Part shown: positions 41,621-51,725 of the stretch, piece after piece
Layout of the letters: every line of letters starts with the position of its first letter
Numbering within the stretch: the stretch's first letter is position 1
Assembly (NCBI GenBank): GCA_001899175.1
Contig: MKVH01000002.1
Coordinates: 124,001-188,000 of the forward strand
DNA from: Candidatus Kapaibacterium thiocyanatum
Lineage (GTDB): Bacteria > Bacteroidota > Ignavibacteria > Kapaibacteriales > Kapaibacteriaceae
Direction: 5' to 3'
Length of the DNA stretch: 64,000 bases
Program-made: the position numbers and the translations under genes
Notes under the pieces: generated by a model
What the model saw: the letters and a program-made list of their open reading frames with translations, nothing else
What the model was told of the DNA's origin: nothing
Database searches by the model: none

Positions 41621-43678
41621 TTACGATGGCGACAGGGCGAGTCCTGCCGTATCGCCTTCGTCGGGACGCTGCTGCTCCTTCGGCTTCGACGGTGTGGATG
41701 CCTTGATGGCCTCACGAAGCTTGTTCACGTCCTTCACGATCGGCGGCAGCTCTCCACCCTTCATCAGGATGTCGATTTCTTCGGCGTCGAGGATCTCGCG
41801 TTCGACGAGGGCGTGGGACAGGCGATGCAGCATGTCGATGTTGTCCCGCATGAGCTTTTCGGCCTGCTGCTCACAACTGACGATCAGGTTGCGGATTTCG
41901 GCGTCGATGGATCGCGCTGTTTCCTCGCTATGGTCACGGGGCTGCGAGATCTCGCGGCCGAGGAACACCTCGTCGTGCTGGCTCGCATAGCGGACCGGAC
42001 CCAGGATGTCGCTCATGCCGAATTCGCAGACCATCTTGCGTGCGATGGCCGTTGCGCGTTCGAGGTCGTTCGAGGCACCCGTCGTCAGCATGTTGAAGAC
42101 GACCTTCTCCGCTGCACGTCCTGCAAGCAGGGTAACGATGCGGGTGATGAGATACTCCTTGCTCATCGTGTGGGCATCTTCCTGCGGGAGATAGGACGTT
42201 ACGCCCAGGGCGCGGCCGCGGGGAATGATGGTGACCTTGTGTACGGGATCGCTGTTCGGGAGCAGCTTGCCGGCCATCGCATGACCGATTTCATGATAGG
42301 CCGTCGTTTCCTTTTCCTTATCGCTGATGAGCATGCTCTTCCGCTCGACGCCCATGAGGACCTTGTCCTTGGCATTCTCGAAGTCGAACATCGCCACTTC
42401 CGTACTGTTGCGCCGTGCGGCCAGCAACGCTGCCTCGTTCACGAGGTTGGCGAGATCGGCACCGCTCATGCCTGGGGTACCCTTCGACAGCACGTCGAGA
42501 TCGACGTCCTTGGCGATCGGCACCTTGCGCGTATGGACCTTGAGGATTCCGAGGCGTCCGTTCATGTCCGGGCGATCGACGACGACCTGACGATCGAAAC
42601 GGCCGGGGCGGAGCAGGGCAGGATCCAGGACGTCCGGGCGGTTCGTGGCGGCCACGATGATGATACCGGCATTCTGTTCGAAGCCATCCATCTCGACGAG
42701 GAGCTGGTTCAACGTCTGCTCGCGTTCGTCGTGCCCACCGCCGAGGCCTGCGCCGCGATGGCGGCCGACTGCATCGATTTCATCGATGAAGACGATACAG
42801 GGAGCGTGTTTCTGGGCCTGGTCGAAGAGGTCGCGGACGCGGCTCGCGCCCACGCCGACGAACATTTCCACGAAGTCGGCACCGGAGATCGAGAAGAATG
42901 GGACACCCGCTTCACCGGCCACGGCACGTGCAAGAAGCGTCTTGCCCGTACCCGGAGGGCCGAGCAGGAGGACGCCCTTGGGAATCTTGCCGCCGAGGCG
43001 CGTGAACTTCGTGGGGTCCTTCAGGAATTCGATGATTTCCTGGAGTTCCTCCTTGGCTTCGTCGGCACCTGCGACGTCCTGGAACGTCACGTGGACGTTG
43101 CCTTCCGTCTGCAGGCGGGCACGGCTCTTGCCGAAGGAGAAGATGTTCTTGCCGCCGCCACCCATCTGCATGCGTCGGGTGACGAGCAGGAAGGCGACGA
43201 GCAGGAGCACCCACGGCAGGAACTGAAGCAGCGAGACCCACCAGGGCGAGTCGCCGTCTTCGTACGTCCACGAGACACCGTGTTCGCGCCAGAAGGCTTC
43301 CGTCGAGGAATCGACGATGCCGAGCTTGGTGCGGAAGTTCTTGACTTCCACGGCACCACGTTCCCGCTGGACGGTGACGGGGCGCCGCATGACGCCGTGA
43401 AACTCGAAGTCGTTCAGTTGCGATTTCCTGACGACGGCTTCCTTGACCAGATCCTGCTTGACGAATTCGGTGTATTCGTTATAGGTCAGTGGCCATTCCT
43501 GTTTGTTGGCATTCATCATGAACATTCCGACCATGATGATGGCAACCAGGATTCCTACCCAGATCAGCACGTTCCGCAGGATGCGCGATACGGTGACGTC
43601 GTTGTCGTCGTCGGGTCCGTTGTCCTGTGAAGGACGTTGACGCTGCGGCCGGTTGTTGGGTGTGTTTCGTTCGGACAT
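41621..43678 (-). CDS. ftsH: ATP-dependent zinc metalloprotease FtsH
   Basis: Membrane-anchored AAA+ protease of 685 residues that degrades membrane and short-lived cytosolic proteins. It has two membrane segments (residues 35-54 and 148-168) flanking a periplasmic domain. The AAA module has Walker A GPPGTGKT (about 240), Walker [15 protein letters not shown], the pore motif [13 protein letters not shown] and the second-region motif [20 protein letters not shown]. The zinc site is HEIGH at about 462-466. It is the last gene of the dusB-tilS-hpt-ftsH set, 44 bp after hpt. N- and C-terminal tails are hydrophilic and rich in Asn/Gln/Pro. All key residues are present. Confidence 0.97.
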   Translation of the reverse strand: MSERNTPNNRPQRQRPSQDNGPDDDNDVTVSRILRNVLIWVGILVAIIMVGMFMMNANKQEWPLTYNEYTEFVKQDLVKEAVVRKSQLNDFEFHGVMRRPVTVQRERGAVEVKNFRTKLGIVDSSTEAFWREHGVSWTYEDGDSPWWVSLLQFLPWVLLLVAFLLVTRRMQMGGGGKNIFSFGKSRARLQTEGNVHVTFQDVAGADEAKEELQEIIEFLKDPTKFTRLGGKIPKGVLLLGPPGTGKTLLARAVAGEAGVPFFSISGADFVEMFVGVGASRVRDLFDQAQKHAPCIVFIDEIDAVGRHRGAGLGGGHDEREQTLNQLLVEMDGFEQNAGIIIVAATNRPDVLDPALLRPGRFDRQVVVDRPDMNGRLGILKVHTRKVPIAKDVDLDVLSKGTPGMSGADLANLVNEAALLAARRNSTEVAMFDFENAKDKVLMGVERKSMLISDKEKETTAYHEIGHAMAGKLLPNSDPVHKVTIIPRGRALGVTSYLPQEDAHTMSKEYLITRIVTLLAGRAAEKVVFNMLTTGASNDLERATAIARKMVCEFGMSDILGPVRYASQHDEVFLGREISQPRDHSEETARSIDAEIRNLIVSCEQQAEKLMRDNIDMLHRLSHALVEREILDAEEIDILMKGGELPPIVKDVNKLREAIKASTPSKPKEQQRPDEGDTAGLALSPS

Positions 43679-43722
43679 GTTGTCTCCTTGGTTCCAGGGC
43701 TATGACGATTGCCGCAGGCAGT

Positions 43723-44292
43723 TCATGTACGCGGATCGTCGGACGAATAATCTTCGGACACGACCCAGATGGCGTCGAGTTCACGTCCGTAACCGGCATA
43801 GTCCATTCCGTAGCCGACGACGAAGTCGGGTGCGATCTCCCGGCCTACGTAGTCGATCACGAGTTTTTCCTTGTGGGAATCGGGCTTGCTCAGAAGAGCG
43901 GCGATGGTGACGCTCGCGGGATTGAGTCCGCTGATGTGCTTGATGAGTTCCACGATCGTCGTGCCGGAATCGATGATGTCTTCGACGATGAGGACGTGGC
44001 GGTTCTCGATTTCGGGAAGGACGCTTTCGACGTTCAGCGTGCCGCTGCTCCGCATGGCCGGGCCATAGCTCGACGCGCGGAGCACTTCGATGACGCAGGG
44101 AATGCGCAGGCGGCGCACGAGGTCGGATGCGAAGATCATCGCACCCTTGAGAATGACGAGGACGGTAAGTTCCTTGCCCGCATAGGCACTGTTGATACGT
44201 CCGGCGATCGCTCCCACGAGCTCGTCGATTTCATGCTTGTGGATGTACGGCCGGAACGTACGGTCGTGCACACGTATGGTCTGTTCGGTCAT
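43723..44292 (-). CDS. hpt: Hypoxanthine phosphoribosyltransferase
   Basis: Purine salvage enzyme of 189 residues that converts hypoxanthine or guanine plus PRPP into IMP or GMP. The PRPP-binding signature VLIVEDIIDSGTT and the early VLVILKGAMIFASDLVRRL loop are intact. The start MTEQTIRVHD at 44292 fits the family length; the open frame upstream overlaps tilS in another frame and is not coding. It lies 25 bp after tilS, the neighbour order tilS-hpt-ftsH being widespread in bacteria. Confidence 0.95.
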   Translation of the reverse strand: MTEQTIRVHDRTFRPYIHKHEIDELVGAIAGRINSAYAGKELTVLVILKGAMIFASDLVRRLRIPCVIEVLRASSYGPAMRSSGTLNVESVLPEIENRHVLIVEDIIDSGTTIVELIKHISGLNPASVTIAALLSKPDSHKEKLVIDYVGREIAPDFVVGYGMDYAGYGRELDAIWVVSEDYSSDDPRT

Positions 44293-44317
44293 GAGCTCGG
44301 AAGGGTTCTGATATGAT

Positions 44318-45703
44318 TCATGCGATGGCAAGACGAAGAATGCGTGTGGTGGTGGACGAAACCTTGTGCAGATCCGAAATCCGTAGGCCGACGATCCACA
44401 GGATGCCTTCCCGGTCACAAACCACCGTTTGCAACGATCGTCGTGAATGGGGGATCCGGGCATTGGTGAGCATGTCGGAAACGAGGGCGGTGCCATCGAG
44501 GCCGAGCGGCCGGAACCGGTCGCCATCCTGCCAGGTACGCCACGCCAGATCTCCACGCACGGTGTCGGCGTCGAGATAGGCCTCCGAGGGATCCGGTGAG
44601 AGGCGTATCTCGGATGCCGGGACCATGTCCACACGTAGCGTCCGGGAACCGACAACATACGTGGCTCCGGGCACTATCGCAACATGGATGGGGCGCCCGG
44701 CGGTATCGTCTTCGACGAAGAGGATCGTATCCCGTTCCCGCAAGGCCACGAGGTTACGTCCTATGCTGGCCCTGCTGCCGGTCTCTGCGTCGACGAGGGT
44801 CATGATCCGTTCCGTGCCATCCCTGTCCGGTGGATGACCGGGAACGACGCGACGAAGGACGTAACGGAGCACTTCGACCCGTAACGCCGTACTGCAACGA
44901 CGGAGAACGTCGAGCCGTAGTCCTGCCGTCGTGCCGTCGACGATGGTCGCTTCGCGAGCGATGGGCTGTACGGCGTCCATGACGATGGACCTGGCTTCGC
45001 GGAGGAGTCCGGCCGATCGCGCCATGGCTGTGGTAACGTCGGTACCGAGAACGGATCGTACGGCCGGCATGACGTGATGCCGCAGGCGATTCCTCAGGAA
45101 GTGGTCTTCGTCGTTGCTCGAATCGGTACGCCAGGCGAGGTTCCGTGCGTGGACGTATTCCTCGAGTGCGGTCCTTGTGACATCGATGAGCGGGCGGAGC
45201 ACCGTCAGACCCGAGGGCATGACCCGCATGGGCGGAATGCCGGCTAGACCGGTGATGCCGCTGCCGCGGGCAAGGTGCATGAGTAGTGTTTCGGCGACGT
45301 CGTCGGCCGTGTGGGCCAGAAGGATACGCTGGGCACCGATCGACCGCGCCACATCGTCGAAGGCTTCGTAGCGGGCGCGCCGTGCGGCGTCTTCGGGACC
45401 GTTGGCATCGTCGTAGAACGACGCCGGGTCGACCTTCCGGAGATGGAACGGAATGCCAAGCGCATGGCAGACGTCTTCCACGAAAGATGCGTCGCCTCGC
45501 GATTCCTCGCCGCGCAGACCATGATCGACGTGGACGACGTGTAGATCCATAGCGCAGTCATGCCGTACGGCATGCGCGATGTCCAGCAGCGCTACCGAGT
45601 CCAGGCCGCCGCTGACACCTGCCAGTACCGTCGTATCGGTGCAGTGATGCAGGGTAAGGAAGCTCCGCATCGATCGATGCATCTGCGTGACATGTTCCAT
45701 CAT
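44318..45703 (-). CDS. tilS: tRNA(Ile)-lysidine synthase
   Basis: ATP-dependent enzyme of 461 residues that modifies C34 of tRNA-Ile(CAU) to lysidine so that it reads AUA. The N-terminal PP-loop VSGGLDSVALLDIAH and the following HVDHGLRGEESRGDASFVEDV and LLAHTADDVAETLLMHLARG are diagnostic, as is NDEDHFLRNRLRHHVMP. A C-terminal substrate-binding domain follows. It starts at 45703 with an ATGA overlap with the end of dusB; the frame upstream of that belongs to dusB in another frame. Both neighbours act on tRNA or nucleotides. Confidence 0.95.
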   Translation of the reverse strand: MMEHVTQMHRSMRSFLTLHHCTDTTVLAGVSGGLDSVALLDIAHAVRHDCAMDLHVVHVDHGLRGEESRGDASFVEDVCHALGIPFHLRKVDPASFYDDANGPEDAARRARYEAFDDVARSIGAQRILLAHTADDVAETLLMHLARGSGITGLAGIPPMRVMPSGLTVLRPLIDVTRTALEEYVHARNLAWRTDSSNDEDHFLRNRLRHHVMPAVRSVLGTDVTTAMARSAGLLREARSIVMDAVQPIAREATIVDGTTAGLRLDVLRRCSTALRVEVLRYVLRRVVPGHPPDRDGTERIMTLVDAETGSRASIGRNLVALRERDTILFVEDDTAGRPIHVAIVPGATYVVGSRTLRVDMVPASEIRLSPDPSEAYLDADTVRGDLAWRTWQDGDRFRPLGLDGTALVSDMLTNARIPHSRRSLQTVVCDREGILWIVGLRISDLHKVSSTTTRILRLAIA

Positions 45704-46698
45704 ACCGGCAACGGGCGGGCCGTCAATTCCGTCTGATCCAGGTCGTCGGCGTATCTGAGCAGGCGCTCGGAAATTTCTTCGTAGGTCTCGTAGCGCACGA
45801 CGTCCTGCCGTGCGAGCGAGTTGTTGGGCAGGCCCTTGAGATAGCCGCCGTAATGCTTGCGGAACTCGTGGACGGCGCGTCGCAACGGTTTCCACTCGAG
45901 TTCGAGGCGGAGATGTTCGAGGCAGACGTCGATCCGCTCACGGTGCGATACCGGTGCCGGCATGGTTCCCGTGCGCATGTATTCCTTGGCCTGGTTGAAG
46001 ACGAAGGGATTGCCGATGGCGGCACGGCCGATCATCACGGCATCCGCACCCGTTTCCGCGAATGCGCGGCGTACGTCTTCCGGTGTCTGGACGTCTCCGT
46101 TGAGGATGACGGGAATGTTCACGACCTGCTTGATGCGTGGAATCCACGTCCAGTCCGCGTCGCCGCTATGGCCCTGGTCGCGGGTCCTGCAGTGGACGGT
46201 CAGGGCGGCCGCACCAGCATCCTCGAGCATGCGCGCCACGTCGAGAATGACGATTTCGTCGGGTGACCATCCGAGACGGGTCTTGACCGTGACGGGCAGC
46301 TTGACGTTGTCGACCAGCGCGCGCGTCATCTCGGCCATCTTCGGCGGATCCTTGAGCAGGGCGGCACCTGCGTTACGTGCCACGACGTTCTTGACCCAGC
46401 AACCACAGTTGATGTCGATGAAGTCGGGTCCGGATTCTTCGGCCCGCTGGGCCGCTTCGATCATCACGGGGATGTCGCCACCGAAGATCTGGATGGACAC
46501 AGGATGTTCTTCGTCGGCCAGCCGCAGTTTCTCCATCGACCGGCGTGCGTCACGTATCAGACCATCGCTCGAGATGAATTCCGTATAGACGATATCCGCC
46601 CCGTACCGTTTGCAGATCACACGGAAGGGGAGGTCGGTCACATCCTCCATGGGTGCCAGGAGCAGACCTTGTTCGACGTCGACAGTACCGATTCGCAT
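45700..46698 (-). CDS. dusB: tRNA-dihydrouridine synthase (DusB-like)
   Basis: FMN-dependent enzyme of 332 residues that reduces uridines in the tRNA D-loop. A TIM barrel begins GLLLAPMEDVTDLPFRVICKR. The catalytic Cys is in FIDINCGCWVKNVVARNAGAAL, followed by VTVKTRLGW, the FMN-phosphate region ILNGDVQTPEDV and GADAVMIGRAAIGNPFVF. Trp replaces the usual Pro after the Cys (CGCW for CGCP), a minor oddity. It heads the dusB-tilS-hpt-ftsH set; TATTTTCG lies 4 nt before its ATG. Confidence 0.95.
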   Translation of the reverse strand: MRIGTVDVEQGLLLAPMEDVTDLPFRVICKRYGADIVYTEFISSDGLIRDARRSMEKLRLADEEHPVSIQIFGGDIPVMIEAAQRAEESGPDFIDINCGCWVKNVVARNAGAALLKDPPKMAEMTRALVDNVKLPVTVKTRLGWSPDEIVILDVARMLEDAGAAALTVHCRTRDQGHSGDADWTWIPRIKQVVNIPVILNGDVQTPEDVRRAFAETGADAVMIGRAAIGNPFVFNQAKEYMRTGTMPAPVSHRERIDVCLEHLRLELEWKPLRRAVHEFRKHYGGYLKGLPNNSLARQDVVRYETYEEISERLLRYADDLDQTELTARPLPV

Positions 46699-46702
46699 GG
46701 TA

Positions 46703-46710
46703 CGAAAATA
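46703..46710 (-). promoter_or_regulatory. -7-like element of the dusB-tilS-hpt-ftsH operon
   Basis: TATTTTCG on the minus strand followed by TACC and ATG. The octamer is identical to the one before tRNA-His (2986-2993). Confidence 0.5.
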
Positions 46711-46860
46711 CGAAGGGATGCCGAGGCGCGAGGTCTCCGCGAATCCCTAATTCACGCCGGTTATTGTGCTTCCCGATACGGAAACGGAACGGTCCGGTCG
46801 GTGTCGTTACGGTTGTCGGTGCTTTTCACAGTTGTTCTATCGATGCCATGGAGATGCGAT

Positions 46861-48201
46861 ATGGGCCGCTTCCTCACACTATGCATCCTGGTCGGAATGA
46901 CAGGTATCGTCACGGATGGTCACGCAGGCGGTGGGCATGACGATCGGGTCCGGAAACTTCAGCCCGGAATCGACACCTTGCCGCCGCAATTCGTCCGAAC
47001 GGAGCAGGCCTGCGGCGTATGGAACTACGTCGCAACCGAAGTCCGGAACCTGCCCGACCCACCGAACGCCATTCCACGCGAAACGGATCAGATCGACAGA
47101 GGCATCGCTTCGGTCGGCTTCACGGACCTTCCCGCGCCGGTCAACGTGCGTCTCATGCTGGTGACGGATCAGTCGTTTCCCTCCACGCCATCGTACAAGT
47201 CCTTCACGTTCAGCATTTCGCTCGTCGATCCTTCGAAGGAAGGTCGGGCCATTCTCGTGGTACGCGACTTCGCGAACAATCTGCGTATCGATACCGTGAA
47301 CATCAGGCCGGCGGCACCGGCCGTTTCGTCGGCACGTGTCGACTACGGCATCGTGCGCGCCGGTACGAGGGAACGCCGATCCGTCGCTGTCCGGAACACG
47401 TCTGCGCAGCCCACGGTGATCACGGATATGAGGATACGCGGCAACGGACCGTTCGCCATCGCGAATCCGCCTGTCTTGCCCTATACGATCCCGCCGTCTG
47501 GAACGTTCGACGTCCAGCTGGACTATGCGCCGGTGCGCGGTACGACCGCCGAGGATCACGCTGCTCTCGTCGTCGAATCGCAGTGCGGGAATACGACGTC
47601 CGAGATCAGAGGGGTGGTGGGTCTTGCCCTCCTGGACGTCGAGGACTGGGCCGTGGGAGATGTCCGGGCGGATGAGCGGGTCTGCAAGCCGGGCGGTCTG
47701 CGCATCGTCAACAACGGAAACATGCCGGTAACGATCACCGGGTTCGACATCGGGAATCCGAACGTCACGTTATCGACACCCACCGTTCCACCTCTGCCGA
47801 TCGAAGTGCTGCCGGGCGCGGAAATTCACGTGCAGGACCTGTGCTACGGTCGTACGACGGTCGGCAAGGATACGGCGTCGGTTCGCGTGCAGTCGGATGC
47901 CCAGGGTGACGATCTGACGTGCGTCGTTACCGGTCGTGTTGTGACGTCCATCGAAGAGGATTCCGATGTCATGGCTCCGTGGGTACGGTATGTGGCGGCG
48001 TCCGAGACGCTCGACGTGACGTGCGACGACGGTCGGGCCCGCGTCGTCGTGGTAGACGTGCGCGGACGCCTCCTGCATACGATGCCGATCACACCGCCGC
48101 TGACGCAGGTGGATGCCCGGACCTTTCCCGGGGGTACGGTGATCGTCACCATCGATTCCGCAAGGGGCAGGCGAACGGTCGCGGTTCCGATCCTTCGCTG
48201 A
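46861..48201 (+). CDS. Secreted protein with choice-of-anchor repeats and a type IX-like sorting domain
   Basis: Exported protein of 446 residues. A signal peptide (RFLTLCILVGMTGIVTDGHA) is followed by Ig-like units of the choice-of-anchor D kind (VDYGIVRAGTRERRSVAVRN, TIPPSGTFDVQLDYAP, DTASVRVQSDAQGDDLTC). The last 75 residues (VRYVAASETLDVTCDDGRA, then VVVVDVRGRLLHTMPI, FPGGTVIVTIDSARGRRTVAV) follow the pattern of type IX secretion sorting domains, although the usual Gly-X-Tyr turn is altered (PGGTVIV). The protein should be moved across the outer membrane and attached or released. An ATG 5 codons upstream (46846) is an alternative start. Function unknown. Confidence 0.8.
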   Translation: MGRFLTLCILVGMTGIVTDGHAGGGHDDRVRKLQPGIDTLPPQFVRTEQACGVWNYVATEVRNLPDPPNAIPRETDQIDRGIASVGFTDLPAPVNVRLMLVTDQSFPSTPSYKSFTFSISLVDPSKEGRAILVVRDFANNLRIDTVNIRPAAPAVSSARVDYGIVRAGTRERRSVAVRNTSAQPTVITDMRIRGNGPFAIANPPVLPYTIPPSGTFDVQLDYAPVRGTTAEDHAALVVESQCGNTTSEIRGVVGLALLDVEDWAVGDVRADERVCKPGGLRIVNNGNMPVTITGFDIGNPNVTLSTPTVPPLPIEVLPGAEIHVQDLCYGRTTVGKDTASVRVQSDAQGDDLTCVVTGRVVTSIEEDSDVMAPWVRYVAASETLDVTCDDGRARVVVVDVRGRLLHTMPITPPLTQVDARTFPGGTVIVTIDSARGRRTVAVPILR

Positions 48202-48220
48202 GTCCCGACTCCATGTCCGT

Positions 48221-48251
48221 GGCATGTCCGCCCGACAGGGTGCGGCATGCC
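48221..48251. terminator. Probable bidirectional terminator hairpin
   Basis: GGCATG-T-CCGC pairs with GCGG-CATGCC around a 10-nt loop, between the convergent secreted-protein and MATE genes. No T-run follows on the plus strand. Confidence 0.55.
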
Positions 48252-48281
48252 ATGGTCATTCGTGGTCCCGTCGGATGACGG

Positions 48282-49631
48282 TCAGTGTCCTGCCGCCGAT
48301 GGTTCCATCGGGAGCGGGCGCCCGGCCAGCATCCGGAAGCGTATGACGTAGGCCACGGCGGCAGTCATGAGGCCGACCAGATATCCGATCCATATCCCGC
48401 CGGGACCCATGCCGAGCGTGAAGGCGCACAGATAGCTCACCGGCAGGGAGATACAGCCATAGGCCACCAGGGATAGCAGCGTGGGAACGCGTACGTCTGC
48501 CATGCCGCGCAGGATACCGAGGCCGACGCATTGCACGCCGTCGAACAACTGGAACATTCCGGCGAAGACGAGCAGGTGCGAAGCCAGGTCGATGACCTCC
48601 GGATCGGTACTGTACCAGGTAGGCAACCAATGGCGGAGCGTCAGGAAGACGATGGCGGTCACGACGTTGTATCCGAGGACGAGCAGGAGGGCGGCCTTGC
48701 CGGCGCTCTTCAGGTTGTCGCGGTCCTGGAGACCTCTGAAATGGCTGATACGAATCGTAGCGGCGCTGCCGATGCCCAGGGCTACCATGAACGTGAAGCC
48801 CGCCAGATTCATCGCCACCTGGTGTGCGGCCAGGGATACGGCGCCGAGCCAGCCCATCATCACTGCGCCGAGCGCGAAGGCCGCGATTTCGAGCACGATC
48901 TGCCCGGCGATGGGAAATCCCATATCGAACGATTCCTTCAGATGCCGTAATGGCGTATGAATCGTGGAACGCAGGGCGGCGCGCAGACGCAGGAAGAATG
49001 GAGAGGACATGAATATCCACAGGACGATGGCCACCATGAGCACCCTGCTCAGGAAGGTTGCCAGTCCGGCCCCTGCGGCGCCCATGGCCGGCATGCCGAA
49101 GTTGCCGTAGATGAAGACCCAGTTCAGGGCCACGTTCGTGAGATTGCCCGCGATACTCACGATCAGTGCCACGCGCGTATTGCTCATCGCCTCGGCCGTC
49201 TGCTTGAAGAGGCCGAAGCCTATCCGGGGCAGGATGCTCAATACGATCCAGATGTAGAACGGACGTGCCAGCACGACGACGTCGGCCGGGGCGCCGAAAC
49301 GGTCCAGGAACAGGGACAGCATGAGGAGGACGGTCGTGATCAGGACGGCCATGCCGCCCGAAACGATACTGCCGGACTTCACCTGCCGGGCCATGTCGAC
49401 CATATCGCGGCGTGCATAGGCCGTACCGGCGAGTGGCGTGATGGCGATCGTGAAACCCACGGCGAACAGGAGGCCGATGATCGTGATGCTGTTCCCGAGG
49501 GTCACGGCCGCCAGGGGCAGTGTTCCTACGCGGCCCACCATGATGGTGTCGGCGGCCACCGTCACCATGTCGCTCACCTGGGAGATCGCGACGGGCATGG
49601 CGAGGCGGACGAGAGGCCGTAACTGGGACAT
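48282..49631 (-). CDS. MATE family multidrug/metabolite exporter
   Basis: Inner-membrane exporter of 449 residues with twelve predicted helices in two related halves. The first half begins with the NorM-like sequence LVRLAMPVAISQVSDMVTVAADTIMVGRVGTLPLAA and the second with FDMGFPIAGQIVLEIAAFALGAVMMGWLG and SLAAHQVAMNLAGFTFMVALG. Such pumps use H+ or Na+ gradients to expel drugs or metabolites. The substrate is unknown. It is monocistronic, divergent from mreB across about 200 bp and convergent with the secreted protein gene. Confidence 0.93.
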   Translation of the reverse strand: MSQLRPLVRLAMPVAISQVSDMVTVAADTIMVGRVGTLPLAAVTLGNSITIIGLLFAVGFTIAITPLAGTAYARRDMVDMARQVKSGSIVSGGMAVLITTVLLMLSLFLDRFGAPADVVVLARPFYIWIVLSILPRIGFGLFKQTAEAMSNTRVALIVSIAGNLTNVALNWVFIYGNFGMPAMGAAGAGLATFLSRVLMVAIVLWIFMSSPFFLRLRAALRSTIHTPLRHLKESFDMGFPIAGQIVLEIAAFALGAVMMGWLGAVSLAAHQVAMNLAGFTFMVALGIGSAATIRISHFRGLQDRDNLKSAGKAALLLVLGYNVVTAIVFLTLRHWLPTWYSTDPEVIDLASHLLVFAGMFQLFDGVQCVGLGILRGMADVRVPTLLSLVAYGCISLPVSYLCAFTLGMGPGGIWIGYLVGLMTAAVAYVIRFRMLAGRPLPMEPSAAGH

Positions 49632-49773
49632 CGGGACTTCCTGCGGGATGAGAGGGGTGGGGAATACCGGTTCGCGTGACCGGTCGAGGACGAACGAAAA
49701 GCAATGTTCGTGCCGTCCCCGATTCCATGGGCTGCCGCCCCGATTGCAGGGTTCGTGCTACCGGTTTTCGCCG

Positions 49774-49781
49774 TAATTTGC
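49774..49781 (+). promoter_or_regulatory. -7-like element upstream of mreB
   Basis: TAATTTGC (TAnnTTGC type, as for rnr) lies 52 nt before the mreB ATG, leaving a leader of about 45 nt. A TTG occurs about 30 nt upstream. Confidence 0.4.
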
Positions 49782-49833
49782 AAGGCCTCGTTCCCGCAAC
49801 TCCACTTCCAACCCCTAACGACCGCATACGCGC

Positions 49834-50859
49834 ATGGCCCGTTTTGGACTGTTCTCCAATGATGTCGGTATCGACCTTGGTACTGCAAACACCCTGATCT
49901 GGCAGAAAGGCAAAGGGATCGTGCTCAATGAGCCGACCATCGTGGCCTTCGATCGTACGACGAAGCACATCATTTCGATAGGCCGGGAAGCGCAGGAAAT
50001 GGTGGGGCGTACGCACCGGGAAATCAAGACGATACGTCCCTTGAAGGACGGCGTCATCTCCGACTTCGAAATCGCCGAAGGCATGCTGCGGGCCTTCATC
50101 CGTAAACTGTCGAGTTCATGGCAGCCCGCGCGTCGTATGGTGATCTGCGTTCCGTCCGGCATCACCGAGGTGGAAAAACGCGCCGTACGGGATTCTGCGG
50201 AACACGCCGGCGCCAAGGAAGTCCACCTCATCGCCGAACCCATGGCCGCCGCCATCGGTGTGGGCCTCGACGTCCACGAACCGATGGGGAACATGATCGT
50301 GGATATCGGCGGGGGAACGACGGAGATCGCCGTCATCGCCCTGTCCGGTATCGTTGCCGACGAATCGATCCGTATCGCAGGCGACGAGCTCACGAGCTCC
50401 ATCGTCAACTACTTCAAACGCCAGCACAACATCCTTATCGGCGATCGTACGGCGGAGATCATCAAGTGCCATGTGGGCTCGGCCTTCCCGCTCGACGAAG
50501 AGCTGGAGATCGAAGTCAAGGGCCGTGACATGGTGAGCGGCATCCCCCGCTCCATCATCATCTCGAGCGAGGAGATCCGCGAGGCTCTCAACGAGAACGT
50601 CACCGTCATCGTCGAAGCCGTCCTCAACCTCCTCGAAAAGACGCCGCCTGAACTTTCGGCGGATATCTACGATCGTGGCATCATCCTCACGGGCGGTGGC
50701 GCCCTGTTGAAGGGACTCGACGAGCGTCTGCGCCGCGAGACGAAGCTGCCGGTCCATGTAGCCGAAGACCCGCTCACGGCCGTCGTGCGCGGCACCGGCA
50801 AGGTTCTCGAAGATCTCAGTGGATACTCGAACGTCCTGATCAAGTCGAAGCGCTACTGA
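49834..50859 (+). CDS. mreB: Rod-shape actin homologue MreB
   Basis: Actin-like ATPase of 341 residues that guides cell-wall synthesis in rod-shaped cells. It begins with VGIDLGTANTLIW (phosphate 1). Phosphate 2, NMIVDIGGGTTEIAVI, and the adenosine motif IILTGGGALLKGLD follow. Length and motifs are standard. Its stop codon overlaps the mreC start (TGATG), and mreD and smc follow on the same strand. The presence of mreBCD suggests a rod or elongated cell. Confidence 0.98.
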   Translation: MARFGLFSNDVGIDLGTANTLIWQKGKGIVLNEPTIVAFDRTTKHIISIGREAQEMVGRTHREIKTIRPLKDGVISDFEIAEGMLRAFIRKLSSSWQPARRMVICVPSGITEVEKRAVRDSAEHAGAKEVHLIAEPMAAAIGVGLDVHEPMGNMIVDIGGGTTEIAVIALSGIVADESIRIAGDELTSSIVNYFKRQHNILIGDRTAEIIKCHVGSAFPLDEELEIEVKGRDMVSGIPRSIIISSEEIREALNENVTVIVEAVLNLLEKTPPELSADIYDRGIILTGGGALLKGLDERLRRETKLPVHVAEDPLTAVVRGTGKVLEDLSGYSNVLIKSKRY

Positions 50860-51713
50860 TGCAGCGGTTCATCGCATTCGTCGTCCGCTTCAAGAACTAC
50901 ATCGCCCTCTGTGCGCTGGTGGTGATGAGCTTCGCCATGATGAGCTTCGGCAGCCTGTCGCAGCTCGGCGGGTTCCGCGCCGTCGTCGTAGGCTCCATCG
51001 GGTGGTTGCAGAGCTTGTTCGCCTGGATTCCGAATCCGGTGGCGCTGAAGAGCGAGAATCTTGCCCTGCGCGAACTCAATCTCCAGTTGTCGGTGGAAAG
51101 TGCGCGAAGCCGCCAGGCCATGGTGGAGAACGCCACGCTGCGCCGCATGCTGGAACTTCCGAAGCTGACGGAGTATCGACTGATCGCCGCCGACGTGGTA
51201 GGGAAGACGACGACACAGTTGCGGAACTACGCCACCATCAACAAGGGCGGCGCCGATGGCCTCAAGGAAGGCATGTGCTGTATCACCGATGCAGGCCTGG
51301 TGGGACTGATCATCGGTGTGTCGGATCATTATGCCGTGGTCCAGCTCCTGCTCAACCGCGATACGCGGGTGGCGGCGAAGGTCCAGCGTTCCCGCGTCGA
51401 TGGCATCATCGCCTGGGAAGGCGAGACGTATCTGACGCTGAAGAACATTCCGAAGTCGTTCGATGTCCAGGCTGGCGACGTCGTCCTTACGTCCAACTAC
51501 AGCAGCCGGTATCCGGCGAACCTCGTCATCGGCCGCCTTACACAGGTCGAGGACGAGAACAATTCGCTCTTCCGCCGCGTGGTGGTGGAGCCCGCCGTGA
51601 ATTTCGCGACGCTGGAACAGGTCTTCATCGTCGAGTATATTCCGAATACCGAACGGCTGGAGCTGGAGCATGCGACGGACGAGCGGATGCGCCAGCGCTC
51701 ACAACAACGATAG
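50859..51713 (+). CDS. mreC: Rod-shape determining protein MreC
   Basis: Protein of 284 residues that links MreB filaments to periplasmic wall enzymes. It has one N-terminal membrane helix (IALCALVVMSFAMMSFG), a short coiled coil (residues 60-95, ENLALRELNLQLSVESARSR), then two beta-barrels with ADVVGKTTTQLRNYATINKGG, GLVGLIIGVSDHYAVVQLLL and VLTSNYSSRYPANLVIGRL, typical of MreC. The C-terminus is short and charged. It overlaps mreB by one base. Confidence 0.95.
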   Translation: MQRFIAFVVRFKNYIALCALVVMSFAMMSFGSLSQLGGFRAVVVGSIGWLQSLFAWIPNPVALKSENLALRELNLQLSVESARSRQAMVENATLRRMLELPKLTEYRLIAADVVGKTTTQLRNYATINKGGADGLKEGMCCITDAGLVGLIIGVSDHYAVVQLLLNRDTRVAAKVQRSRVDGIIAWEGETYLTLKNIPKSFDVQAGDVVLTSNYSSRYPANLVIGRLTQVEDENNSLFRRVVVEPAVNFATLEQVFIVEYIPNTERLELEHATDERMRQRSQQR

Positions 51714-51725
51714 GCTCTTCCGATC

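Noticed and set aside
41813-43630. 605-codon plus-strand frame opposite ftsH
   Set aside because: It is fully antisense to a textbook FtsH. The translation is rich in Asp/Glu/His/Gly as expected for a mirror frame of a high-G+C gene and matches no family.
48256-50016. 586-codon minus-strand frame spanning the MATE gene and the 5' end of mreB
   Set aside because: It is a shadow of the MATE gene in another frame: Arg/His/Gly-rich, no membrane helices, and it runs antisense into mreB.
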